Assembly: GCA_030431475.1 (NCBI GenBank) | Contig: JAUIJD010000027.1 | Coordinates: 1 to 64,000 of the forward strand | DNA from: Verrucomicrobiia bacterium | Lineage (GTDB): Bacteria > Verrucomicrobiota > Verrucomicrobiia > Verrucomicrobiales > Akkermansiaceae | Direction: 5' to 3' | Length of the DNA: 64,000 nt | Part shown: positions 54,507-62,698 of the stretch, piece by piece | Position numbering within the stretch: the first letter of the stretch is position 1 | Layout of the letters: every line of letters starts with the position of its first letter | Program-made: the position numbers and the translations under genes | Notes under the pieces: model-generated | Databases searched by the model: none | Told to the model about the DNA's origin: nothing | The model's input: only the letters and a program-made list of their open reading frames with translations

Positions 54507-55829
54507 TCAGCGCGCGTAGTAGCGGCAGAAGGAGTCGAGCTGGCCGTCGGGACGGATGACGTGGGTGCAGCAGCGGTCGATCCGGTCCTCGTCCCAGTCC
54601 CACTCGTCCATGAAGGGCTTGATGAACACGCGGAAGGCGTGGCGCTCGTCCATCTCGAAGCGATGCAGCAGATCACCCAGCTCGGTGTTCTCACAGCCGC
54701 AGCGGACGAGGTCGTCGAGCTCGTAGCGGACCTTGTCGCGCAGGAATCCCTGCATCTCGGCAAAATCGACGAACTCCGAAATGCTGCGGGTGCCGCCCGG
54801 CGTGCGCAGCAGGTAGCCGATCACCGCGCAGTTCGGGTCGCCGCACGGCAGCGGCGTCAGATCCTTGTCGGAAAGCTTGGTCGAGGGGTCGCCGAGCAGC
54901 GCGAGGGCGACGTCCGACGCATTCAACCGCCGCTGGCCGCCATCCCCCCGCCCGCCGCCGAAGACCGGCTGGAACGACACGCCGCGGCAGCACGCGTAAG
55001 GCAGCCCGACCTCGACCGTCGCCCAGCACTGGTCGAGATTGGCCGGCGTCACGGTCATCGCCAGGGTGAAGGGAATGCCCCGCTCCTCGCAGAGGCGCAT
55101 GATCGCCTGCTTGCGCTCGCGCAGGTCGGTCCCGCGCAACTCCAGCTGACCTGCCTCGCCCGGACCGTCGTACTGGAGGTAGAGCTGGAACCGCCCCTCC
55201 GCCGCGCGCGCCGCCAGCCCGTCGAGGAAAACCTCGTCAGTCGCCAGCCGCAGCCCGTTGGTGTTGAGCAGGCAGTAATCGATGCGCGGCTCGGCACGGA
55301 TCCAGTCGAGGAGTTCAAAAAACTCCGGATGGAGGGTCGGCTCACCCCCCGAAAGCTGAAGAATCTCGATCCCGCCCTTGCGCTCGAGCACCCCCGCGAT
55401 GCGCTGCTTGAGCTGCGGCAACGGATGCGCCTGGAGCCGCTCGCCGGCCGCACCGGTCGGAGAATCGGCGAAGCAGGTCGGGCAGGCGAGATTGCAGGAA
55501 TCGACGATCTCGATCAGCGCGAGGCAGGTCGAGAGCTTCTCCGGGGTGCCGGGTTTCCCGGCGTTGATCCCGAGGCTGCCGCTCGCGCCCGCCGGATCGC
55601 TCGGGCAGGCACAGCCGGGCCCGCAGGCATTCGCCGGGTCGCCGCTGGCGAGCCAGTGGAAGCGCCCGTCGGAGGCGATGCACTGGTCGTGGGCACCGTG
55701 CTCCGGACAGCTGCGCCCGAGCCACACCCGTCCGTCGGCCCCGCGCCACACCTCCCCCGGGCAGGCCCGCCGGCAGACCGGACACCTCGAGGTCGTTCGC
55801 TTCAGGATCTCGCGGAGCTGCGGAAGCAT
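54507..55829 (-). CDS. Tes-like radical SAM enzyme (COG1964 type, MJ0619 family)
   Basis: A 440-residue protein (ATG at 55829; a GTG three codons earlier is possible). The radical SAM CxxxCxxC motif is 'SCNLACPTCF' (Cys112, 116, 119). The N-terminus has further Cys: Cys16, Cys19, Cys23 and 'SCPEHG' (Cys41), then CGPGCAC (69-75). The C-terminus has 'CGDPNC', 'RCGCENT', 'RCCTHVIRPDGQLDSFC'. This set and the N-terminal 'RTTSRCPVCRRACPGEVW' block match the archaeal tetraether synthase/MJ0619 family. Tes couples lipid tails to make membrane-spanning tetraethers. In bacteria related enzymes are proposed for membrane-spanning or branched GDGT lipids. Function here is inferred. Confidence 0.8.
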   Translation of the reverse strand: MLPQLREILKRTTSRCPVCRRACPGEVWRGADGRVWLGRSCPEHGAHDQCIASDGRFHWLASGDPANACGPGCACPSDPAGASGSLGINAGKPGTPEKLSTCLALIEIVDSCNLACPTCFADSPTGAAGERLQAHPLPQLKQRIAGVLERKGGIEILQLSGGEPTLHPEFFELLDWIRAEPRIDYCLLNTNGLRLATDEVFLDGLAARAAEGRFQLYLQYDGPGEAGQLELRGTDLRERKQAIMRLCEERGIPFTLAMTVTPANLDQCWATVEVGLPYACCRGVSFQPVFGGGRGDGGQRRLNASDVALALLGDPSTKLSDKDLTPLPCGDPNCAVIGYLLRTPGGTRSISEFVDFAEMQGFLRDKVRYELDDLVRCGCENTELGDLLHRFEMDERHAFRVFIKPFMDEWDWDEDRIDRCCTHVIRPDGQLDSFCRYYAR

Positions 55830-55931
55830 CGCCGTCACCGTGACAGGTCGGGAGCAAAACGAAAGTCGGTGTTGTCACCGTTTCCTCTCGCCAAGCGGAC
55901 CACGCCACAACTAAGATCACCCGCGTTCTAA

Positions 55932-56339
<408 letters not shown>

Positions 56340-56379
56340 CCCCCTCTCCCAGTCTCTCGAAGCTACTGTTGTTTCATGG

Positions 56380-56412
56380 TCGGCCGCTCCCCCGGGAGCG
56401 GCCGATTCTTTT
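56380..56412 (+). terminator. rho-independent terminator of glnB
   Basis: Stem TCGGCCGCTCCC / GGGAGCGGCCGA (12 bp, tight loop), followed by TTCTTTT. Plus-strand intrinsic terminator 41 bp after the glnB stop codon. Confidence 0.9.
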
Positions 56413-56419
56413 ATGGAGT

Positions 56420-56437
56420 GCGGAGGCTTGCCTCCGC
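56420..56437. repeat. GGAGTGCGGAGGCTTGCCTCCGC-type palindrome
   Basis: GCGGAGG-CTTG-CCTCCGC hairpin just after the glnB terminator, in the context GGAGTGCGG...CCGCTTTGG. This resembles a palindromic repeat common in Verrucomicrobia intergenic DNA (from memory, not searched). Confidence 0.45.
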
Positions 56438-56487
56438 TTTGGCAAAGGGAGGGGCACTTGAAACCTCAGCGAGAGGGGAGGCGCGGA

Positions 56488-56919
56488 TCAATCGCCCCCG
56501 GCCTGCCCCGGCCTCGGCATCCGCCAGGTCCAGATCGAGACGATGAGGAAGAGGATTGCGGTTCCCAAGATCGTCAGCGTTCCGCGCAGGCAGAGGAGCT
56601 GCTCATCGACCAGCTGATAGGAATTCGCATACCCACCGGCCTCACGGAGGCGCAGGAGGATTCCGTAGTCCCGGCAGTACTGATGCAGCGGGGCAAGCAG
56701 TCCGCAGATCACAGCGAGTAGTGTCAGCACCATGCGGGTGCTTTCTCGACGCCCGGGGCGACTGAGGTGGACGACGAACACCGCGCACCACACCAGAAAC
56801 ACGGCGTGGAAGGCGAGCATCTCGGGGCCGAACATCAGCGCTTGGCTGAACGATTGAAGGGAGAAGGCGAGGATCACGGCAGGAACAAGAGCTTCGCGCT
56901 CACAGGAAGGCGGAAGCAC
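56488..56919 (-). CDS. small membrane protein, unknown function
   Basis: A 143-residue protein from a GTG start with four hydrophobic segments: near residues 12-30, 36-52 ('AVFLVWCAVFVVHL'), 62-80 ('MVLTLLAVICGLLAPL') and 110-130 ('TILGTAILFLIVSIWTW'). No family recognised. It begins 17 bp after the stop of the esterase gene on the same strand and may be co-transcribed. The start is uncertain because no ATG fits before the first helix. Confidence 0.5.
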   Translation of the reverse strand: MLPPSCEREALVPAVILAFSLQSFSQALMFGPEMLAFHAVFLVWCAVFVVHLSRPGRRESTRMVLTLLAVICGLLAPLHQYCRDYGILLRLREAGGYANSYQLVDEQLLCLRGTLTILGTAILFLIVSIWTWRMPRPGQAGGD

Positions 56920-56935
56920 GCTTCCGAGATTTCCA

Positions 56936-58090
56936 TCATTCCACCACCACCACCGCGGTGGGGCAAGCCGCCGCGTCGAGTCGTCCGGCGATCGCCGCCT
57001 TGATGAGATCGGGATCGCGCTCGACCTCGACCTCCCGGGGCGGGCCGTCGTTCACCGTCACCGTGACCGGTCGGTCGAGATCGACCAGCTCGTCGCGCAG
57101 CAGGATACGGGTGCCCACCGGCACGTCGCCGGTGAGCGTGATGCCCTGACCCTCGACCTCGGCGACGATCCGCTGCCCCTTGGTCGCCTGACCCTCGGGG
57201 AGCTCGATCCAGTAGAGGCGATCGTGGGTGACGTCGTCCTGCACCCAGACGACGCGCTTCGGCCAGCTGCGACGGGTGAACTTCGCCATCCACGGCAGGG
57301 ACTCGGCGTCCTTGCGGTTCATCCAGTGGCCCATGCCTTCATAGATGCGCACCAGGTGCGGGTAGCCGCCGGGATCGGCCGCCCTCAGCTCGTCGAGCTT
57401 CGCCCCCCGTTCCGCCGCGATCTTGTTGCGTTCGAAGGCCGCGTCGTTGGCGCCCATGAAGATCGCGAAGGGAAGATTCCGCAGGCCGTCGAGCTGCGCC
57501 TCGTTGGGGTGCCCGGCCATCATCGACGCCGCCGCGAAGCGGTCGGCCAGCCGGGGCGCGAGTTGCCACACGCCGTCCCCCCCGGCCGAGTAGCCCATCA
57601 GGTAGACCTTTTCCGGGTCGACCCCGTGGACCGCCACCATGTTCTCGATCAGCCGAACGAAGAGCGCGTCGATGTGGGCCTGATGCCAGAGATTCCAGGT
57701 GTCCGTCGGGGCCCGGGGCGCGACGTAGATCCCCTCCTCCGGCGCGTAGAGCTGGATCTGATTCTGCCACTGCTGGTCGTTCACCGCGGCCGGGGCCCCG
57801 CCTCCTCCGTGCATCGAGATCCACAGGCTCCGCTCGCCTTCCGGGGCGTCGCCGAAGCTCCGCTCGAGCCACTTCATCGTCTGGTCACCCACCGTGATCT
57901 CCCGGGCCTCGAGCTCGGCGGCCCGCTCTTCCCTCTCCGCCTCCACCCGGGCGGCGAACGCCTCCGCCACCGCCTGCTCGGCCGCCGCACGGGTCACGCC
58001 GCCGTCCCCGGCCTCGGCCGGGACTTCGGCACGATTCTCGCAACAGCCCAGCAACACGGCAAACAGCAGGGAGGGTCGGATCACTCTCAC
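56936..58090 (-). CDS. lipoprotein alpha/beta hydrolase (poly-esterase-like)
   Basis: A 384-residue protein from a GTG at 58090 (GTG at 58084 is also possible) with a lipoprotein signal ending in 'LLGC'. After an Ala/Glu-rich helical linker comes an alpha/beta hydrolase domain of the PHB-depolymerase/LpqC type: 'SLWISMHGGGGAPAAVNDQQW', nucleophile elbow GYSAGG, and late His in 'YEGMGHWMNR'. A C-terminal ~100-residue beta domain ends in 'AAACPTAVVVVE'. Similar verrucomicrobial and planctomycete enzymes are annotated as carboxylesterases. Lipid anchoring places it in the periplasm or on the surface. It is divergent from the CHASE2-like gene. Confidence 0.8.
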   Translation of the reverse strand: MRVIRPSLLFAVLLGCCENRAEVPAEAGDGGVTRAAAEQAVAEAFAARVEAEREERAAELEAREITVGDQTMKWLERSFGDAPEGERSLWISMHGGGGAPAAVNDQQWQNQIQLYAPEEGIYVAPRAPTDTWNLWHQAHIDALFVRLIENMVAVHGVDPEKVYLMGYSAGGDGVWQLAPRLADRFAAASMMAGHPNEAQLDGLRNLPFAIFMGANDAAFERNKIAAERGAKLDELRAADPGGYPHLVRIYEGMGHWMNRKDAESLPWMAKFTRRSWPKRVVWVQDDVTHDRLYWIELPEGQATKGQRIVAEVEGQGITLTGDVPVGTRILLRDELVDLDRPVTVTVNDGPPREVEVERDPDLIKAAIAGRLDAAACPTAVVVVE

Positions 58091-58189
58091 GCCGGCGACG
58101 CTAGCAACCGGAGGCGCGGGGTCGATTCCGATTCTTCCGGCCCGACCTTCGGGCTTTCCTCGGAGGGGCTTTGCGGTTTCGGTGGCGCA

Positions 58190-59566
58190 GTGATTCGGGT
58201 CGGACATCCGCGTTGGATCGGCGCCGCGCTGGCTTTCGGCGCGGCGGCGGGCGTGCTCCTGACCACCGACCGCGTCGGGTGGATGCGCTCGGCCGATCAC
58301 GCGCTTTTCGAGACCCTCGCCGGCGCCCCGGGAAAGGTCGTCGGCGACGGCTCCCCGACCTCACCCCGGAGCATCGAGCACCGGGAGGCTCCCGCCGCCC
58401 TGCCCCCGCCGCGGGTGCTGTTCGTCGACGACGATCCGGACGGCTATTTCGAATACACGCCACCGCCGCCGGCGGATCTGATGGTCGTGCTGGCCCGTCT
58501 CCAGCAGTCCGGACTGCGAAGCGTGGGCTTCGGCTACTCGCTGCAGTGGGAGAAGCCGGACACGCTGGCGCTGGAGGCCATGCGCCGGGCGATGGACGGC
58601 TACGACCGGGCGGTGCTCGGCTACGTGGTGAAGGACAGCACGGCGCCGGTGCCGGTGCCGCCTCCCTTCCTCGCGGCCTCGATGCCGTATTCCTCGGTCG
58701 AGGGCGATGCCAGCAAGCTGCCGGTGGTCAACGGGGTGGTCGGGCTGGCGCCGGAATTCGGCGGGGAACGATCGTGGGCCGGCTTCACCCGGATCGGCAC
58801 CGAGGAAGCCGAGGAGAACCGCGCCTACCTGCTCGCCCGCTGGTCGGACCGGGTGATCTTCTCCGTCCCTCTTGCCCAGGAAATCGCCCGCCGCGGACTG
58901 GTGCCGGAGACCGACGTGAGCGTCCGCATGGGGAGCGAGATCGCGCTGGGCCCCGAAGGCCCGCGCATTCCCATCGACTTCCGCGGCCGCGTCGATCTCC
59001 CCGATGACGCGGCGACGCGGCGGGCGGCCCCCGCCACCGCGGTCATCTCGAAGGAGCTGGCGGACGACTTCCTCACCGCCGAGGCCCCCGTCTATGTGAC
59101 CGACGAGCGCCTGCTCGGCGACAAGGCGAACCGCACCTGGGCGCAGCGCCTGCCACGGATCGACGCGGCGGTGCGCGGCGCCCCGGTGGTGGCGGAACGC
59201 ACCCGGGTGCCCCCCTGGCCGCTGGCGGCGTCTCTCGGGGGCTGCCTCGCGCTCGCCATCGCGGGCGCCTGGCTCACCGGCCTCGGCCCGCTGCCCCTGC
59301 GGGTGCTGACCTCCCTGCTCTTCGGCACCGCGGCGATGATCGCCACCGCCGCGATGATCCGTGGAGGGGCGGGCTCGCCCCCACCCCTCGCCGTGGCCGC
59401 CGTGCCGGCCACCCTACTGCTGGGGGTCCTTTTCCTCGACTCGATCCCGAAGGTCGAGGTCGTGAGCTCGGAACGCAAGAAGCGGTCCGAAGCCGGATCC
59501 TCCGGCGAATCGTCGCCGAAGAAACGGGGCAAGCGCCGCCAGCGGCGCCGCGGAAAAAAACGCTGA
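58190..59566 (+). CDS. CHASE2-like sensor-domain membrane protein without output domain
   Basis: A 458-residue protein from a GTG at 58190. One N-terminal helix ('RWIGAALAFGAAAGVLLTT') leads to a large extracytoplasmic domain. Its 'VLFVDDDPDGYFEYTPPPP...LMVVLARLQQSGLRSVGFGYSL' layout resembles CHASE2, where the wording is 'VDID...PW.R..ha.ll..L...ga..vg.D'. Three closely spaced helices near residues 345-430 follow, as is typical for CHASE2 proteins. But instead of a kinase or cyclase, only a short, very basic tail (KKRGKRRQRRRGKKR) remains. Inference: truncated or adaptor-type sensor, or one that binds a separate partner. The tail might bind nucleic acid or phospholipid. Confidence 0.6.
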   Translation: MIRVGHPRWIGAALAFGAAAGVLLTTDRVGWMRSADHALFETLAGAPGKVVGDGSPTSPRSIEHREAPAALPPPRVLFVDDDPDGYFEYTPPPPADLMVVLARLQQSGLRSVGFGYSLQWEKPDTLALEAMRRAMDGYDRAVLGYVVKDSTAPVPVPPPFLAASMPYSSVEGDASKLPVVNGVVGLAPEFGGERSWAGFTRIGTEEAEENRAYLLARWSDRVIFSVPLAQEIARRGLVPETDVSVRMGSEIALGPEGPRIPIDFRGRVDLPDDAATRRAAPATAVISKELADDFLTAEAPVYVTDERLLGDKANRTWAQRLPRIDAAVRGAPVVAERTRVPPWPLAASLGGCLALAIAGAWLTGLGPLPLRVLTSLLFGTAAMIATAAMIRGGAGSPPPLAVAAVPATLLLGVLFLDSIPKVEVVSSERKKRSEAGSSGESSPKKRGKRRQRRRGKKR

Positions 59567-59579
59567 AGGGTGCGGTGCC

Positions 59580-59876
59580 TCAGCGGAACGTGCGCGCGAT
59601 CGCGTCGAGCATCCGCTGCACCGTGCCACCGGTGCGCGCCACGGTGGCGGGCGCATCGCGGGTCGTCCGGCCGACGGCCTCGTAGGTCCGGCCGAGCGTC
59701 TCGGTGGTCCGGCCGGCGGTCTCGTAGGTGCGCGCCGCGATCTGGGGACTGTCGTTCACCGTGCGGTTCGCCGCCGCAACCGTGCGGTTGGCGGTGGCCA
59801 CCGTTCGGTTGGCCGAGCCGCACGAAACGAGTCCTCCGGTGAGGCCGATGATTCCGGCCATGACGAGCGCTTTCAT
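59580..59876 (-). CDS. small repetitive lipoprotein
   Basis: A 98-residue lipoprotein (ATG at 59876, signal MKALVMAGIIGLTGGLVSC). The mature part is built from short repeats: three copies of 'ANRTV' at 7-residue spacing, then repeats of 'GRTxETxGRTYExxGRTT'. The 7-residue period suggests a trimeric coiled-coil or stalk. It resembles small lipoproteins such as Lpp in size and anchoring but not sequence. Function unknown. It is convergent with the CHASE2-like gene, with 13 bp between stops. Confidence 0.6.
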   Translation of the reverse strand: MKALVMAGIIGLTGGLVSCGSANRTVATANRTVAAANRTVNDSPQIAARTYETAGRTTETLGRTYEAVGRTTRDAPATVARTGGTVQRMLDAIARTFR

Positions 59877-59934
59877 GGTCGGGGAGCGTAGAAGTCCGCC
59901 GCCGCGGGTCAATGCGGCATTTTCCGCCCGTCCG

Positions 59935-60585
59935 TCAGTCCCCCGGGCGGCTGTCGAGCTGGAAAACCTGGCCGGAGGTGTGGGGCAGATGATGATGCAG
60001 ATGGACCAGGAAGTCCGCGACCGCCTCGGCGGTGTTGAAGCGCCCGAGAGCGTGCCCGGCCCTGACCGCGTCGCGATGGCCGGCCGCCACGCCGGCCGTC
60101 ATGCGGGTCTCGAGAAATCCGGGCAGCACCGTGTTCACGCGCACCCCCGCGGGCCCGAGCTCCCGGGCCAGCGAGCGGGAGAATCCGAGCAGCCCCGCCT
60201 TGGCCGCGCCGTAGGCGGCTTGTCCGGCGGCCGGATGCCGCGCGGCGTGGCTGGCGATGAACACGAGGTGGCCGGAGCGCCGCTTCACCATGCCCCGGGC
60301 CACCGCCCGGGCGCAGCGGAAGGCACCGTGCAGGTTGACCTCGAGCTGACGCTGCCAGGCGCCCTCGTCGATCCGCGCGAGCAGCCGGTCCTCCGCCGAC
60401 CCGGCCGCGGCCACCAGCAGGTCCGGCGTTTCGACCGAGGAGAAATAGCCATCGACCGCGGCGGGATCGGTCACATCGAGCTCGGCCCGCGCCGGCGCTA
60501 ACACCTCGTCCCCCGCGGCCTCGAAGGCCGCGGCGATGACCCGGGCCAGGTCGCCCTGGCCGCCGCTGATGAGGACGCGCCGCAT
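59935..60585 (-). CDS. SDR family oxidoreductase (FabG-like)
   Basis: A 216-residue classical short-chain dehydrogenase. The NAD(P)-binding motif is 'VLISGGQGDLARVIA' (variant of TGxxxGxG), followed by 'LDVTDPAAV', 'LLVAAAGS' (NNAG position), catalytic Ser in 'VFIASHAAR' and YxxxK in 'AAYGAAKAG'. 'RVNTVLPGFLET' corresponds to the conserved PG motif. It is shorter than the usual ~245 residues. Substrate unknown; 3-oxoacyl-ACP reductase-like. The ATG at 60585 gives the expected N-terminus. Same strand as the small lipoprotein and the TPR protein. Confidence 0.85.
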   Translation of the reverse strand: MRRVLISGGQGDLARVIAAAFEAAGDEVLAPARAELDVTDPAAVDGYFSSVETPDLLVAAAGSAEDRLLARIDEGAWQRQLEVNLHGAFRCARAVARGMVKRRSGHLVFIASHAARHPAAGQAAYGAAKAGLLGFSRSLARELGPAGVRVNTVLPGFLETRMTAGVAAGHRDAVRAGHALGRFNTAEAVADFLVHLHHHLPHTSGQVFQLDSRPGD

Positions 60586-60636
60586 GCCGCGCCGAGCGTG
60601 ACCCCGGCGCGGCACGGCGCAAGCGAAAGCCGTCCG

Positions 60637-61173
60637 CTACTTGGCCGAGGCCGGGCGCACCACCGTGGCGTGCTCGTCGTAGCGCACCGTCGCGCCGACC
60701 TGCTGCAGCAGGTAGTCCAGCGCCGCCTTGGCCGGGACGTTCTTCAGCCGCAGGGTGACCTCCTTGTCACCGAGCTCGCCCTTCGGGTCCTGCACCATGA
60801 AGTTCGGCACCAGCGCCTTGTCCTTGCCGTTCTTCTTGGCCGACTCCTCCTCCACCATCTTGTTGAGGGCGGTGAGCGCCTCGTTGACGGTGACGTCGCG
60901 GAAGTCGATGGACGGCAGCTGGATCTGGGCCAGGTCGGAAGCCCGGCGTTTCGCCTTGATCGCATCGGCCTGCGACGGGAGCTGGCCGAGCTGGTAGCGG
61001 GCCTGGGCGTGGTTGGGCCGGATCTTCAGGGCCTTCTTGAACGCCGCTTCGGCGGCATCGGGCTTGCCCTGCTGGATGGCGGACATGCCCAGTCGGTAGT
61101 ACTGGTCGGCCTGGTCGGCGAGCGCCGGAACGGCGGCCAACGCCAGACTCAGGAGGATGGCAGGTGTCTTCAT
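60637..61173 (-). CDS. secreted TPR protein with secretin/STN-like domain
   Basis: A 178-residue exported protein (signal peptide MKTPAILLSLALAAVPALA). Residues ~20-65 are a TPR pair ('YYRLGMSAIQQGKPDAAEAAFKKAL', 'PNHAQARYQLGQL'). The C-terminal half has the STN/secretin N0-like pattern: 'PSIDFRDVTVNEALTALNKMV', 'VTLRLKNVPAKAALDYLLQQVGATVRYDEHATVV'. This combination is common in Verrucomicrobia, where such proteins accompany type II/IV secretion-like complexes. Here it stands alone, divergent from ribD. Confidence 0.75.
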   Translation of the reverse strand: MKTPAILLSLALAAVPALADQADQYYRLGMSAIQQGKPDAAEAAFKKALKIRPNHAQARYQLGQLPSQADAIKAKRRASDLAQIQLPSIDFRDVTVNEALTALNKMVEEESAKKNGKDKALVPNFMVQDPKGELGDKEVTLRLKNVPAKAALDYLLQQVGATVRYDEHATVVRPASAK

Positions 61174-61304
61174 TGCGTTTCTTGCATCGGGTTTGCGTTT
61201 CTACTCCGGAAAATCGATCCCGGAGCATCCACAATCATGCGCGGATTCGGGCCTCCATCAATCTCGGAGTTGCGTGCCGCGACGGGACGGGGCATTTCAG
61301 AGCG

Positions 61305-62357
61305 GTGACCGAGGATGAACGGTGGATGGCGCGGGCCGTCGAGGAAGCCCGGCGAGGCATTGGAAAAACCTCGCCGAATCCTCCGGTCGGCGCGGTCCTG
61401 GTGCGGGACGGCGTCGAGATCGGTGCCGGCTGGCATCGCCGGGCCGGCCGACCGCACGCCGAGCGCGAGGCGATCGCCGCCGCGCTCGACGCCCACGGGC
61501 CGGAGACGCTTCGCGGCGCCACCGCCTACGTCACCCTCGAGCCCTGCTCGACCCACGGACGCACGCCCCCGTGCACCTCCGGGTTGATCGAAGCCGGCAT
61601 CGCCCGCGTGGTCTTCGCCTGCACCGACCCGAATCCGGCCCACGCCGGCGCCGCGGTCGGGGTCCTGCGCTCGGCCGGCATCGAGGTCCTCGCCGGGGTG
61701 CTCGACGACGTCGCCGGGCGCCTGATCCGTCCCTTCGCCAAGGTCGTCACCACGGGCCAGCCGTGGGTGCTGTGGAAGACGGCGATGAGCCTCGACGGCC
61801 ACCTGACCCGTCCTCCGGGCGAGGGCATGTGGCTGACCCGTGAGGCCGCCCGGTCCGAGGTCCAGCGCCTGCGGGGCGAGGTCGATGCGATCGTGACCTC
61901 CGGCGAAACGGTGCGCCGGGACCGCCCGCGCCTCGATCTACGAGATCCCCAGTACCTCGAAGGCCGCGACCAGCCGTGGCGGGTGATCCTGACCGACCGC
62001 CCCGATTCCCTTCCGGCCGATGCCCCGCTGCTCGCCGATGCCGGTCGCGAACGCACCCTCGTGCGGCCGCGCGGCGACCTCCCCGGCACCCTTCGCGAGC
62101 TGGCGGCCGACCATGGAATCAACGCACTCATGCTCGAGTGCGGCGGCCGCCTGGCGGGGGAGTTCTTCGCCGACGGCCTGGTCGACGAGGTCGCCGCCTT
62201 CATGGCACCGATGCTTTGCGGGGGACCCGTGCCGGCGCTGGGAGGCGCGGGACTGCCGGATGGCTGCGGACTCGACGAGATCACGTTCCGGCGATTCGGC
62301 GACGATGTGATGATGCGCGGCATCGTCCGTCACGGCGCCCTCACGAAAGAAGCGTGA
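61305..62357 (+). CDS. ribD: riboflavin biosynthesis protein RibD (deaminase/reductase)
   Basis: A 350-residue bifunctional enzyme from a GTG at 61305, which fits the conserved N-terminus 'DERWMARAVEEARRG'. An ATG at 61326 would remove it. The zinc deaminase site is 'RPHAEREA' (His51, Glu53) and 'PCSTHGRTPPC' (Cys81, Cys90). The reductase domain begins near residue 145 ('PWVLWKTAMSLDGHL') and includes 'IVTSGETVRRDRPRLDLR' and 'ECGGRLAGEFF'. It carries out the second and third steps of riboflavin synthesis from GTP. No other rib genes or FMN riboswitch are in the window. Upstream is divergent to the TPR protein. Confidence 0.95.
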   Translation: MTEDERWMARAVEEARRGIGKTSPNPPVGAVLVRDGVEIGAGWHRRAGRPHAEREAIAAALDAHGPETLRGATAYVTLEPCSTHGRTPPCTSGLIEAGIARVVFACTDPNPAHAGAAVGVLRSAGIEVLAGVLDDVAGRLIRPFAKVVTTGQPWVLWKTAMSLDGHLTRPPGEGMWLTREAARSEVQRLRGEVDAIVTSGETVRRDRPRLDLRDPQYLEGRDQPWRVILTDRPDSLPADAPLLADAGRERTLVRPRGDLPGTLRELAADHGINALMLECGGRLAGEFFADGLVDEVAAFMAPMLCGGPVPALGGAGLPDGCGLDEITFRRFGDDVMMRGIVRHGALTKEA

Positions 62358-62415
62358 AGCTTTCACGGCCGGGTCATCGGCCGTTCATCCGGTTGCGGAT
62401 CATGGGAGCCGTCTT

Positions 62416-62694
62416 ATGAGTGATACCATGAATACCGAAATCAAACCCGCAGCGAAACGTGATGGCTGGAAAGGCCAGGTCCGTCCGGCGCTGAGCTACC
62501 TCGTGGCCCTCGGCCTCACGCTCACCGCCCCCGCGCTCATCGCCGGCGCCGTGATCCTCGCCGTGCTCGCGGGCGACGCCTCGATCGTCGGCCTCGGACT
62601 GCTCGCCGGCGCCTTGCTCGGTGCCGTCGGCGCCTTGGCCCTGCTGTGGCTGCTCTCCGACTTCCGGGGGCGACGCCAGCCGGAGGCGGGCTGA
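62416..62694 (+). CDS. small two-helix membrane protein
   Basis: A 92-residue protein with a hydrophilic N-terminus, two membrane helices (about residues 28-50 and 57-80) and a basic tail (RGRRQPEAG). GGGAG upstream of the ATG may be the ribosome-binding site. No family recognised. It lies 58 bp after ribD on the same strand and may be co-transcribed. It is convergent with the CAP-domain gene, 4 bp between stops. Confidence 0.55.
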   Translation: MSDTMNTEIKPAAKRDGWKGQVRPALSYLVALGLTLTAPALIAGAVILAVLAGDASIVGLGLLAGALLGAVGALALLWLLSDFRGRRQPEAG

Positions 62695-62698
62695 CCGG

